Part shown: positions 5,748-12,862 of the stretch, one piece after another
Layout: the number at the start of each line of letters is the position of its first letter
How positions within the stretch are numbered: the stretch's first letter is position 1
DNA from: a virus
DNA: 34,193 nt
Virus record (IMG/VR): IMGVR_UViG_3300023223_001085
Span: 1 to 34,193 of that record
Strand: one strand, 5' to 3'
Made by a program: the position numbers and the translations under genes
The notes under the pieces: model-generated
What the model was told of the DNA's origin: nothing
Database searches by the model: none
What the model saw: only the letters and a program-made list of their open reading frames with translations

Positions 5748-6194
5748 ATGAGTAATGTAATTGCGTGCGCTATTTGCACTGAAGACGATTTTGCCGGAGA
5801 CGTTCTAGCGGCAGAAGGAAAGGCGAGCTGGGAGATTATTAAAGCTCTTAACACCACCTCGAAGGCTGGCAATAATATGGTTAAGGTAACTTTTAAGGTG
5901 ATTGATTCAACCGGTCATTCGGCGTTTGTTTTTGAAAACGTTCCTATGCACGTTCAGTGGAGGGTTGCTAAAATTGCGTCAGCTACTGGTACTTCGGAAA
6001 TGGCTAAAACTGGTAATATCGACATAGACCAATGGCTTAATAAAAAAGGAATGGGTATTATCGGCCATGAGGAATCAGAAGGCTATGCTAAAAAAGCTAT
6101 CTGGAAGAAGTTTTTGAAAGAGGGTGAAAATGCACCAGCTGCTCTCGCCACTCCAGCTGTCGATCCAGATTTTAATGACGACATTAATTTTTAG
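5748..6194 (+). CDS. Single-stranded DNA-binding-like protein
   Basis: A 148-residue protein with a beta-rich body (NNMVKVTFKVIDSTGHSAFV, FENVPMH) and a Pro/Ala-rich linker ending in the acidic tip DPDFNDDINF. Bacterial SSB proteins end in DDIPF, which docks partner enzymes, so this tail looks like an SSB-type interaction tip. Phage proteins of this layout (DUF669-like) usually sit beside Sak4-type ATPases, as here. It probably coats single-stranded DNA during replication and recombination. The tail is seen directly; the OB fold is inferred. Confidence 0.7.
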   Translation: MSNVIACAICTEDDFAGDVLAAEGKASWEIIKALNTTSKAGNNMVKVTFKVIDSTGHSAFVFENVPMHVQWRVAKIASATGTSEMAKTGNIDIDQWLNKKGMGIIGHEESEGYAKKAIWKKFLKEGENAPAALATPAVDPDFNDDINF

Positions 6195-6203
6195 GGAGTA
6201 GTT

Positions 6204-6383
6204 ATGGAGAAGACCACTCTAAATTTAAACTGTTTTATAGGTCCACTCGCATTGCTTTTCATAGCCCTCAAACTCACGCATTATATCGCGTGGTCTTGGT
6301 GGCTTGTGTTAGCGCCAGTTTGGATCCCTTTATTAATTATGCCCATTTTTTTTCTTTTGATGGTTTGGGTAGTGGAGAAATAA
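6204..6383 (+). CDS. Two-span membrane protein, Fragile-X-F-like phage family
   Basis: A 59-residue protein with two hydrophobic segments, about 9-25 (FIGPLALLFIALKL) and 30-55 (WWLVLAPVWIPLLIM). The motif LKLTHYIAWSWWLVLAPVWIP matches the small phage proteins annotated as transmembrane Fragile-X-F protein, which have unknown function. GGGAG precedes the start. It is the last membrane protein gene of the rightward recombination block. Confidence 0.7.
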   Translation: MEKTTLNLNCFIGPLALLFIALKLTHYIAWSWWLVLAPVWIPLLIMPIFFLLMVWVVEK

Positions 6384-6390
6384 AGTTTAT

Positions 6391-6503
6391 GGGAGGGTAT
6401 AGATCACCTAACTCTTAGCGGCAGCGCATTGGAGCGGACGCACTAGAGGATGTAACGGGAATAAATGACAAGTGGGTTCGAGTCCCCGCCTTCCCACCTT
6501 TTT
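6391..6503 (+). other. tRNA-like element or terminator-like hairpin
   Basis: GGGAGGG (6391-6397) can pair with CCTTCCC (6489-6495), followed by A and CC, and a canonical-looking T-loop TTCGAGT (6477-6483) is closed by GGG/CCC. The span from 6391 to 6496 is 106 bases, too long for an ordinary tRNA, and no clear D or anticodon arm is visible. Alternatively GTGGG (6472-6476) pairs with CCCAC (6493-6497) before five T residues (6499-6503), which would be a weak intrinsic terminator. It may be a degenerate tRNA reused as a terminator. Confidence 0.35.
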
Positions 6504-6514
6504 AGGAGAACGGT

Positions 6515-6721
6515 ATGTTTAGCTTTAATGGCTCGCTCTATTCGGTGCTTCATTTGGTCCGAATCGATGAGGTTAGAAAATGGGACGAAAAGACCTACTA
6601 CTATAGCGTCCACTTTAGCGGAGGGGAGCCGACTATAGACCGCGGAGGGGATGACCGGCCAGCGCTAGAGAGTGAACGAGCCGCGCTTATCAATAAAATA
6701 ACGACCTTATTGAATGGTTAA
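6515..6721 (+). CDS. Small hypothetical protein
   Basis: A 68-residue product with an aromatic, beta-rich N-terminal part (SLYSVLHLVRIDEV, TYYYSVHFSGGEP) and a helical end. TAGGAG precedes the start. Its last codons overlap by four bases the end of the convergent terminase gene, so rightward and leftward transcription meet here. No family was recognised. Confidence 0.6.
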   Translation: MFSFNGSLYSVLHLVRIDEVRKWDEKTYYYSVHFSGGEPTIDRGGDDRPALESERAALINKITTLLNG

Positions 6722-8046
6722 AATAAAGGTTTCGCATTCACCCTCCCAAAAATAGGCCCTCCCTGATAGGGATTCTCCAGTCTAAACTGCTGGCCAATTG
6801 CCATGAATGCGTCTGCCCCATGGGAGGACCAATCATGTTTCGGGTTGGTGTGGAGAACTTTATTTTTCTCATCATACTCTGAGTGATATTGCATTAAGCA
6901 AGCTAGCCCTTGTTTGCAATTAGTTTCATGAATGTAAATGCGATTGAAAATTCCTCTAACTGCGTTGATGGCATCTATTTTATGAGCGCACCTTGTAACT
7001 ATTTCAAATTTTAATCCCTTTTCTCTCGCCTGCATCTGGATCGATTTACCCTGGCCCGCTAGCGTTTTATGAGCTGCGTCGTGCGGTGCATAGTGAGCGC
7101 GGTAGACAATCCTGTTTTTATTTTGAAAATCCTCTAGTACATAAATGTAATGAGCGATGTCCTCTTGGTTCATTTCATAATAATTGATGCAGTGGATGTA
7201 ATTATGTTTGCGCTGGACCCACCAAATAGCCGTCTTATCTTCTAGCCCCAGATCCCAGTAGGTTTCAACTGGAATGCTCGCGTCAATCCCAAAATCAAAA
7301 ATGCGTCCGTCTTCTCTGGCTGCTCTAAGAGAGTTCGCGAAGTAAGCGCCTTTAACAGCCGCGGTGAAGGAGCAATAAAATTCTTGCTGAATCATTTCCT
7401 CGCACATCCCGGCTTGGCGCTCCTCTTCTATCATCTCTTGTGTGATGACGGGGGTTCCGTCCCCACGTTTTGAAACATCTACTGTCGTTGTGTTCACGTA
7501 CCAATCCTTATTTGTTCCAACTGCTTCAAAAAATTCATAAGCATGATTCATTCCACGTGGGGTGAATTGAAAAAGTGCCCATCCTCCATTCTCTGCTAAA
7601 ATTGGGCGCAGGTAGTCCCATACGTTTGGTTTTTGAAGCGAATACTCTGACAAAATAATACCGAGTGGATTTGAACCCATCAAAGAATCTAGCCTATCAC
7701 TACCGCAAAAACGAATGAGTGATCCATTTATTAATTCAATGGTCATCTCGGAGTTATTTTTTTTCTTAACTAAATGAGGTGGGTAGCAGTCTAGGAAACG
7801 TGTCCCGTCCGATCCGATGCCCTCCCAGATGTCACGTCGCGCTTGTTTTAATTCAGGGAAAATATAGTAATAACCGCCTACTCGCTGAAAGGCTGCCGCT
7901 AAAATAAGGTTGTTGCAAATCGCGTCTTTGCCGGCACGTCTGTGCCAGAGCAATACCATTCTCTTATGCTTTTCAACAAAGAATGCACGGAGCGCGTCCA
8001 TTTGATAATGTCTGGGGACGAAATTGTGGGGAAGGTGGTGGATCAT
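6718..8046 (-). CDS. terL: Terminase large subunit (packaging ATPase/nuclease)
   Basis: A 442-residue packaging motor protein. The ATPase half has Walker A WHRRAGKD (34-41), a Walker B-like strand GIILSEYSL with the catalytic E near 134, and a coupling motif FTPRG (161-165). The nuclease half carries the expected acidic residues: D265 in YWDLG, D323 in PHDAAH and D412 in HGADAFM. It is the last gene of the late operon, behind the holin with a TAATG junction, the same position as T7 gene 19. The small subunit candidate is more than 22 kb away at the other end of the operon. Length and motifs look complete. Confidence 0.95.
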   Translation of the reverse strand: MIHHLPHNFVPRHYQMDALRAFFVEKHKRMVLLWHRRAGKDAICNNLILAAAFQRVGGYYYIFPELKQARRDIWEGIGSDGTRFLDCYPPHLVKKKNNSEMTIELINGSLIRFCGSDRLDSLMGSNPLGIILSEYSLQKPNVWDYLRPILAENGGWALFQFTPRGMNHAYEFFEAVGTNKDWYVNTTTVDVSKRGDGTPVITQEMIEEERQAGMCEEMIQQEFYCSFTAAVKGAYFANSLRAAREDGRIFDFGIDASIPVETYWDLGLEDKTAIWWVQRKHNYIHCINYYEMNQEDIAHYIYVLEDFQNKNRIVYRAHYAPHDAAHKTLAGQGKSIQMQAREKGLKFEIVTRCAHKIDAINAVRGIFNRIYIHETNCKQGLACLMQYHSEYDEKNKVLHTNPKHDWSSHGADAFMAIGQQFRLENPYQGGPIFGRVNAKPLF

Positions 8047-8441
8047 TATTTGGTGCGGCCACCAAATTTCTCAAGAGTTCTGAGGGAGCCCATGCCAAGG
8101 AGCGCAACAACTAAATCAAAGAGGATTCCTCCACCCATCGGTGGGATCTGCACGCTAAAAAAGAGCATCACATAAGGGGCTAAAATGAATTGATTAAAAA
8201 GGGCAAGCGCGCATGTCCAGCCAATAGCAGGGCGCCATCCAGCCACAAACAAGGATCGATGAGCAGCCTCAACTTTATTTATTTCAGCTTGCATCAACGC
8301 AGGCTGCTGGGCGAGACGTTCTAAGATAATCTTCTTATCCAAGCGCTGACCGTCGGAAGTAAAAACTTTATCAAGAACATTGCCTATCGCCTCTATTGGA
8401 GCTGCCGCGGCTCCTCCAACGAGTGAAGAAAAAAATCCCAT
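8046..8441 (-). CDS. Holin, 3TM (GTA-type) family
   Basis: A 131-residue protein with an amphipathic N-terminal half, the signature AGWRPAIGW at 67-75, and hydrophobic segments at about 72-97 and 105-122. This is the layout of the Holin_3TM family found in phages and gene-transfer agents, which makes holes in the inner membrane at lysis. It lies between the muramidase-like gene and the large terminase, as the holin does in T7. Its stop overlaps the terminase start by one base. Confidence 0.85.
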   Translation of the reverse strand: MGFFSSLVGGAAAAPIEAIGNVLDKVFTSDGQRLDKKIILERLAQQPALMQAEINKVEAAHRSLFVAGWRPAIGWTCALALFNQFILAPYVMLFFSVQIPPMGGGILFDLVVALLGMGSLRTLEKFGGRTK

Positions 8442-8927
8442 CTATCCCTCCAATACGAACCCTTTATAGTGGTACTTGAAATCTTCAATCGATCCTTTCC
8501 CGAGTTCTGTATTGTAGTATTTTTTCCAGTATCGAGCCAGTCCTAATAAGTCATCGGCCTCTGGTAGTTTTTCAGCTACGCGGTAATAAATCAATCGAGC
8601 TACCGCCGTCGAATAAGTTAGGTTACTCACGAGCTCTTTTCCCCTCCCTGCCACCGTCTTTGCTCGACAAAACCTCTCTACCCTCTCTTGAATAATGGGG
8701 TTGTAACTCAGGTAGGAATTATAAATATCGGCGTGAGTAGCAGGTTCTATCTGGTAAATCCCAAGAGCGGGGCCGCGAGTTTGAGTGAGATAATAACCCA
8801 TCAAAGATTCTTGGGCCGCCGTACCAAGTAAGAGGTTTTCTGCCGACTCCCCGCCCATCCCCAACCATTCTAAGGTCGGCCGGATGATTTTTTCTAGAAG
8901 CTCGGATTTCTTTATCCCTGGGTTCAT
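8442..8927 (-). CDS. Lysozyme/transglycosylase-like protein
   Basis: A 161-residue protein. GTAAQESLMG carries a likely catalytic Glu at residue 40, followed by GPALGIYQIEP (52-62), the spacing seen in lysozyme-superfamily transglycosylases (E, then the substrate-cleft motif). It has no signal peptide. It abuts the holin and overlaps the fibre gene by four bases (ATGA). It is the best endolysin candidate in the genome. A virion-associated wall-digesting role is the alternative. No separate spanin pair was recognised. Confidence 0.65.
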   Translation of the reverse strand: MNPGIKKSELLEKIIRPTLEWLGMGGESAENLLLGTAAQESLMGYYLTQTRGPALGIYQIEPATHADIYNSYLSYNPIIQERVERFCRAKTVAGRGKELVSNLTYSTAVARLIYYRVAEKLPEADDLLGLARYWKKYYNTELGKGSIEDFKYHYKGFVLEG

Positions 8928-9985
8928 GGAATTTCAGCATCTAACGTGTAGTGCGCTTCAATTAATTTATTGGCCATCACTGAGCCGCTAGCTACCGGAT
9001 ACCCGCTCACGGTCTCGCCTGCTCCCGTTGTTGACGAGATAGTTACATCAGCTGTATCTGTCACGTTTCTCACCCTAGCCGCCGTCCCGGTGACTGGCGA
9101 GAACCACGTTGCCGTGGGCGCCGCTCTCATAGATCGAATATTGGTATTAGAGAGCCCAGGGAGATCGGCCGTGCCAAAAGAGGTCGCCGCCGCTATTCCC
9201 GCAGCCGAGACGCTTCCTGGAGCATCCCCAATATCATAAGATTTTTGAAAATATCTCTGACAAAAAGATAACTCTCTTCCTGCGTCTCTAAAATAAAACG
9301 ACTCCCCAATGATTCCGTGACTACAAGTAATAAGAGCTAGCTGAAAAGTAGCGGCGCCCGTTGCACTTAAATTAGTTTGGTTTGATGTTGCAAAGACATT
9401 AGCTGTTTGCCAGACATCTTTGGTGCCATGAAAATTAGTTCCAGCAGCTAATGCAAAAACAAGTCGCAATCCGGCTAGATTTCCAATCTCCCAGGTTCCT
9501 CCAAAGAGATCGTGGGTCACTTGAATGTTTACCTCCTCCCAAGTGTTGGGAGAGGCAATCGTGTATTCACTCACGAAGCTAGTTGTACGCGATGCGTTTT
9601 GAAATCCAACGCAGTAAACCCCCGCTACAGAACTCTTAACCCAAAAAGTCAGATAAAAAGGATTTCCGTATACAGGGATTGCCATAAATCCTTCAACTGA
9701 ATGCTCAATGGTCGTAAAGTCACTCACTCCCGGGGACCCGTTTGTAGTGGTTACTAGGATTTTATAGCTTTTATCGTCTTCAGCGCCAGCCTGGGCTCTG
9801 GTCGGATGGTCTGCATCGCGTGTAATGGTAAAGTCCTGGATGCCAGAGCTTCGATATTGAAAGCGATCAGAGGTGTAATCTCCTGAGGCAGGAGAAGTAA
9901 AGGTCGTCCCGCGTTGCCAAGGGTTCGTGTGAAATACTCCGCCGATGACTAAGTTTTGAAGCTCGTTAGTTGCTACAGTTGCCAT
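8924..9985 (-). CDS. Tail fibre receptor-binding module, third copy
   Basis: A 353-residue protein made almost entirely of the module that ends the main fibre: NLVIGGVFHTNPWQRG from residue 11, then DRFQYRSSG, DFTTIEHSVEGF, FYLTFWVKSSVAGVYCVGFQN, GTWEIGNLAGLRLVF and ELSFCQRYFQKSYD. These words define a carbohydrate-binding-like fibre domain common in phage tails. It has only about ten residues ahead of the module and lacks the T7-type anchor, so it must attach through another fibre or through its short N-terminus. It is the last of three tandem paralogues; GGAG precedes the ATG. Confidence 0.8.
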   Translation of the reverse strand: MATVATNELQNLVIGGVFHTNPWQRGTTFTSPASGDYTSDRFQYRSSGIQDFTITRDADHPTRAQAGAEDDKSYKILVTTTNGSPGVSDFTTIEHSVEGFMAIPVYGNPFYLTFWVKSSVAGVYCVGFQNASRTTSFVSEYTIASPNTWEEVNIQVTHDLFGGTWEIGNLAGLRLVFALAAGTNFHGTKDVWQTANVFATSNQTNLSATGAATFQLALITCSHGIIGESFYFRDAGRELSFCQRYFQKSYDIGDAPGSVSAAGIAAATSFGTADLPGLSNTNIRSMRAAPTATWFSPVTGTAARVRNVTDTADVTISSTTGAGETVSGYPVASGSVMANKLIEAHYTLDAEIP

Positions 9986-9987
9986 AA

Positions 9988-11064
9988 TTATATCTCCACA
10001 TCGACGGTTATATGAGCGCTAAGAAAAGTGTTTTGAGATAACGGCGTTGTAACTGGCCTAACTGTTATCTCTCTCTCCCCAATGATTGATGTTAATTGTG
10101 CTGCAACATCTGTTCCAAGAGAGATGTTACTAATGAATCCAGAGTTACCAGAGTCGGTGCTAAATACGGTTATATTTGGAGTACTCGGAGTTATACGAAG
10201 TGGCTCGGGCGCTATAAATCTTATAGCATGCGCCTGAGCAGCAAGACCCGTCCCTTCGAGGACCTTTGAGACTGATCCAGCAAATGTAGCTGTACCCGGA
10301 TCGTCGTTATTATTATAGGATTTATAATAATATCTTTGACACAAATTAAGCTCGGTCATTCTTCCTCGTATTGGAAAGCTTCCGGTCGCCACCCCATGCT
10401 TTACCGCCACAAACGCAATTCTAAAAGTGTTATTGATAGTCGCGGTTAAGTTGGTTTGGTTAGCAGTCGCTAAAATATTTCCAGATTGCCAGATGTCATT
10501 CGTTCCTTGAAAAGTAGAGCCTGCATTTAACGTAAAAATTACGCGAAGGCCCGCAAGATTATCTATATCCCATGTTCCAGAAAAGGTATCGTGAGTAACT
10601 TGGATGGTTACTTCCTCCCAAGTATCGGCATTCGCAATGGTATACTCATGCACGTAGCTCACATTCCGAGCTGCGTTTTGAAAGGCTACGCAAAAGACTC
10701 CCGCGACTGCGGACTTCACCCAAAAGCTCATATAGAAAGGATTGTCGTAAGTTGGAACCGAAAGGAATCCTTCGATGGGCTGTTCAATCGTAGTGAAGTC
10801 CCCGGCGCCCGGTGCTGCATTAGCTGTGGTTACCTCAGCTTGAAAACAAAAAGTATCGAATAGACCCGCTTCAGATTTCGACGGGTTATCCGTATTCTTG
10901 GTGATGGTAAAATCTTGAGAGCCTGAGACTCGATACTGAAAGCGATCAGCTGTGTAGTCCTCACTCGTGGGCGAGACGAAACTCGTTCCACGCTGCCACG
11001 GATTTGAATTAAAATCGCCGCCAATAATTAGATTGTCTAGCTCACTCTTTACTGCAATAGTCAT
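9988..11064 (-). CDS. Tail fibre receptor-binding module, second copy
   Basis: A 358-residue paralogue of the next gene in the operon, alignable along almost its whole length: NLIIGGDFNSNPWQRG at residue 11, ADRFQYRVSGSQDFTIT, FYMSFWVKSAVAGVFCVAFQN, GTWDIDNLAGLRVIFTL and LNLCQRYYYKSYN. The C-terminal about 100 residues diverge more, as expected of a receptor-contact tip under selection. It has no T7-type N-terminal anchor. GGAG lies before the ATG, with the same TAATT spacer as both other copies. It probably forms part of a multi-subunit or alternative fibre. Confidence 0.8.
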   Translation of the reverse strand: MTIAVKSELDNLIIGGDFNSNPWQRGTSFVSPTSEDYTADRFQYRVSGSQDFTITKNTDNPSKSEAGLFDTFCFQAEVTTANAAPGAGDFTTIEQPIEGFLSVPTYDNPFYMSFWVKSAVAGVFCVAFQNAARNVSYVHEYTIANADTWEEVTIQVTHDTFSGTWDIDNLAGLRVIFTLNAGSTFQGTNDIWQSGNILATANQTNLTATINNTFRIAFVAVKHGVATGSFPIRGRMTELNLCQRYYYKSYNNNDDPGTATFAGSVSKVLEGTGLAAQAHAIRFIAPEPLRITPSTPNITVFSTDSGNSGFISNISLGTDVAAQLTSIIGEREITVRPVTTPLSQNTFLSAHITVDVEI

Positions 11065-11066
11065 AA

Positions 11067-12860
11067 TTATAACTCCACGTCTACGGTGACCTGCGCCACC
11101 AGGTTGGTTCCACCAGGAAGGGCCGTACTCGTAGGTTTAATCGAAAGGCTGCCGTCTCCCGCTGATTCCAACGAGGCCGCAATATCTGCGTTAGTGGACA
11201 GATCTCTCATATTTCCCGCTGCACCAGTTATAGGGCTGTAAATAACCACATCGGATCCAGCTGGCTGGGCTCGCAGAGTAGTCGTCAGCAGGACATCCAT
11301 CTTATGGCCAAAGTCTCCTAGGCCGTCAGCTGCTACCTGGCGAGTTAGATTTCCATCCGATGTAATAGTGGCAGGATTGGTTCCTTGATTATAACTTTTA
11401 TAAAAATAACGTTGGCACGATGCAAGCTCTTCGCCTATTGTTCTAATTTCAAATTGAGTCGGCACGTCGCCTTCCTCAACCTGGACAAGTGCTAAATCAA
11501 AAACATTCGGCACCGCGTCCGCAAAATTATTCTGGGCCGTTCCGGCAAGGAAGTCTCCTGATTGCCACGTATTTAAAGTTGCCGTTTGCAAAGCTGTTCC
11601 GGCTGCCAAGGTAAAGATTATATGCACTCCAATTCCATTTTCATAATCCCATGTTCCTGGAGCCGGGGATGCTTCAAATGTAATTATTTTCCTTTCCCAT
11701 ACTAAGGACGAGTCGATCGTAAAGGTGTGAACGTTACTCAAATCTTTTACGCCATTTTGTGCTGCTACCGCGTAGGTTCCAGTAGAATCCGATCTGACCC
11801 AAAATGAAACCGTAAACTTTCTTTGGGCTATCCGGGTCCAGTTGAATCCCTCTATCTTCTGTTCAATAAGAACTTTGTCGTTTATCCCTAAAGACGCGGA
11901 CGTCGTCACCTCTACGCGAAGTGAGTTATTCACGAAAATTCCTGTCTCGGCCACGCTTGGTGGCCCAAAGGACTCTCTCCCACTTTTTAATACCATCGAT
12001 CCAGTCTGCGAATATTGAAATCTATCAGCTGGGAATCCGCCATCTGCAATTGGAACAAAAGCTAATCCGCGCTGAAAAGGATTAGTGGTAAAATCTCCCC
12101 CCACAATAAGATTCTTAAGGGGCGTCGTTTGGTGCACTTCATTTAATTTTTCAGCGACCGTCTTTTCAGTGTTATCCGAAGAATCGAAGTAGCCGACAAA
12201 GGAAGCTCCGTCGCTCCCATTCGTTTTAGACTCTATTCTAAGGAAAGTATTATTAACAAAGGTCCCACCTAGAAGGGGACTAAAGTAACCAACTATTTTA
12301 GCTCCATCAGAGCCGCTTTGGTTGCTAATAAGTTCGGCTCGAAGAGTATTAGCTCCCGCGTCTACTTGAAGCTCGGCCGCAAAGATACCTGTTGCTGTGG
12401 AATTCATTTGAAAAAATTGATTCGCGGCGAGTATTGGAAGAATGTTATCAGCACCATTTGGTTTAACCGTACTAAAAACATTGTACTGAAGGCCGCGTTG
12501 ATCCAAATCAGTGTTAAGCTGCTGTTGAATCATCGTCATTTTGTCATACTGGGTCTGGACTGTAGTCCCAATAAAGTTAGCTTTGATGGTGAAATCAATA
12601 AGCTGATCGATCGCGATATCACCTACAATCACAATCTCGTCATCTAATGTCGCGCCAACTGTTAAAATGACGTCTCCACCACCGGTCGTTCCAGCGTTGG
12701 TTACCGTGTAGTCTACATTTAGAGTAAGTAAAATCTGCTCCTTGTAAACGTCTAAGTCACCGTCCGCAAATATCTCAAAGGGATAGGTGAAAATGGTCTC
12801 CCCGGCAGACGCTATGTATTGGACCCTTCTGTCTGTATTGTTTACTATTAAAACGGCCAT
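11067..12860 (-). CDS. Main tail fibre with T7-type anchor
   Basis: A 597-residue fibre. Residues 1-125 resemble the T7 gp17 N-terminal anchor domain (Phage_T7_tail): RRVQYIASAGETIFTYPFEI, VDYTVTNAG, GDVILT and DEIVIVGD. Two short repeats, GSDGAKIVGY (183-192) and GSDGASFVGY (215-224), form the neck. From about residue 250 the module NLIVGGDFTTNPFQRG...ELASCQRYFYKSYN is shared with the two following genes. The ATG at 12860 is chosen over 12875 because GGGG precedes it with the same AATT spacer as in the paralogues. It attaches to the tail and presents receptor-binding tips. Confidence 0.85.
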   Translation of the reverse strand: MAVLIVNNTDRRVQYIASAGETIFTYPFEIFADGDLDVYKEQILLTLNVDYTVTNAGTTGGGDVILTVGATLDDEIVIVGDIAIDQLIDFTIKANFIGTTVQTQYDKMTMIQQQLNTDLDQRGLQYNVFSTVKPNGADNILPILAANQFFQMNSTATGIFAAELQVDAGANTLRAELISNQSGSDGAKIVGYFSPLLGGTFVNNTFLRIESKTNGSDGASFVGYFDSSDNTEKTVAEKLNEVHQTTPLKNLIVGGDFTTNPFQRGLAFVPIADGGFPADRFQYSQTGSMVLKSGRESFGPPSVAETGIFVNNSLRVEVTTSASLGINDKVLIEQKIEGFNWTRIAQRKFTVSFWVRSDSTGTYAVAAQNGVKDLSNVHTFTIDSSLVWERKIITFEASPAPGTWDYENGIGVHIIFTLAAGTALQTATLNTWQSGDFLAGTAQNNFADAVPNVFDLALVQVEEGDVPTQFEIRTIGEELASCQRYFYKSYNQGTNPATITSDGNLTRQVAADGLGDFGHKMDVLLTTTLRAQPAGSDVVIYSPITGAAGNMRDLSTNADIAASLESAGDGSLSIKPTSTALPGGTNLVAQVTVDVEL

Positions 12861-12862
12861 AA

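Noticed and set aside
8924-12860. Diversity-generating retroelement (variable fibre repeats)
   Set aside because: No reverse transcriptase or template repeat was seen; copy differences are spread out, as in ordinary duplication.
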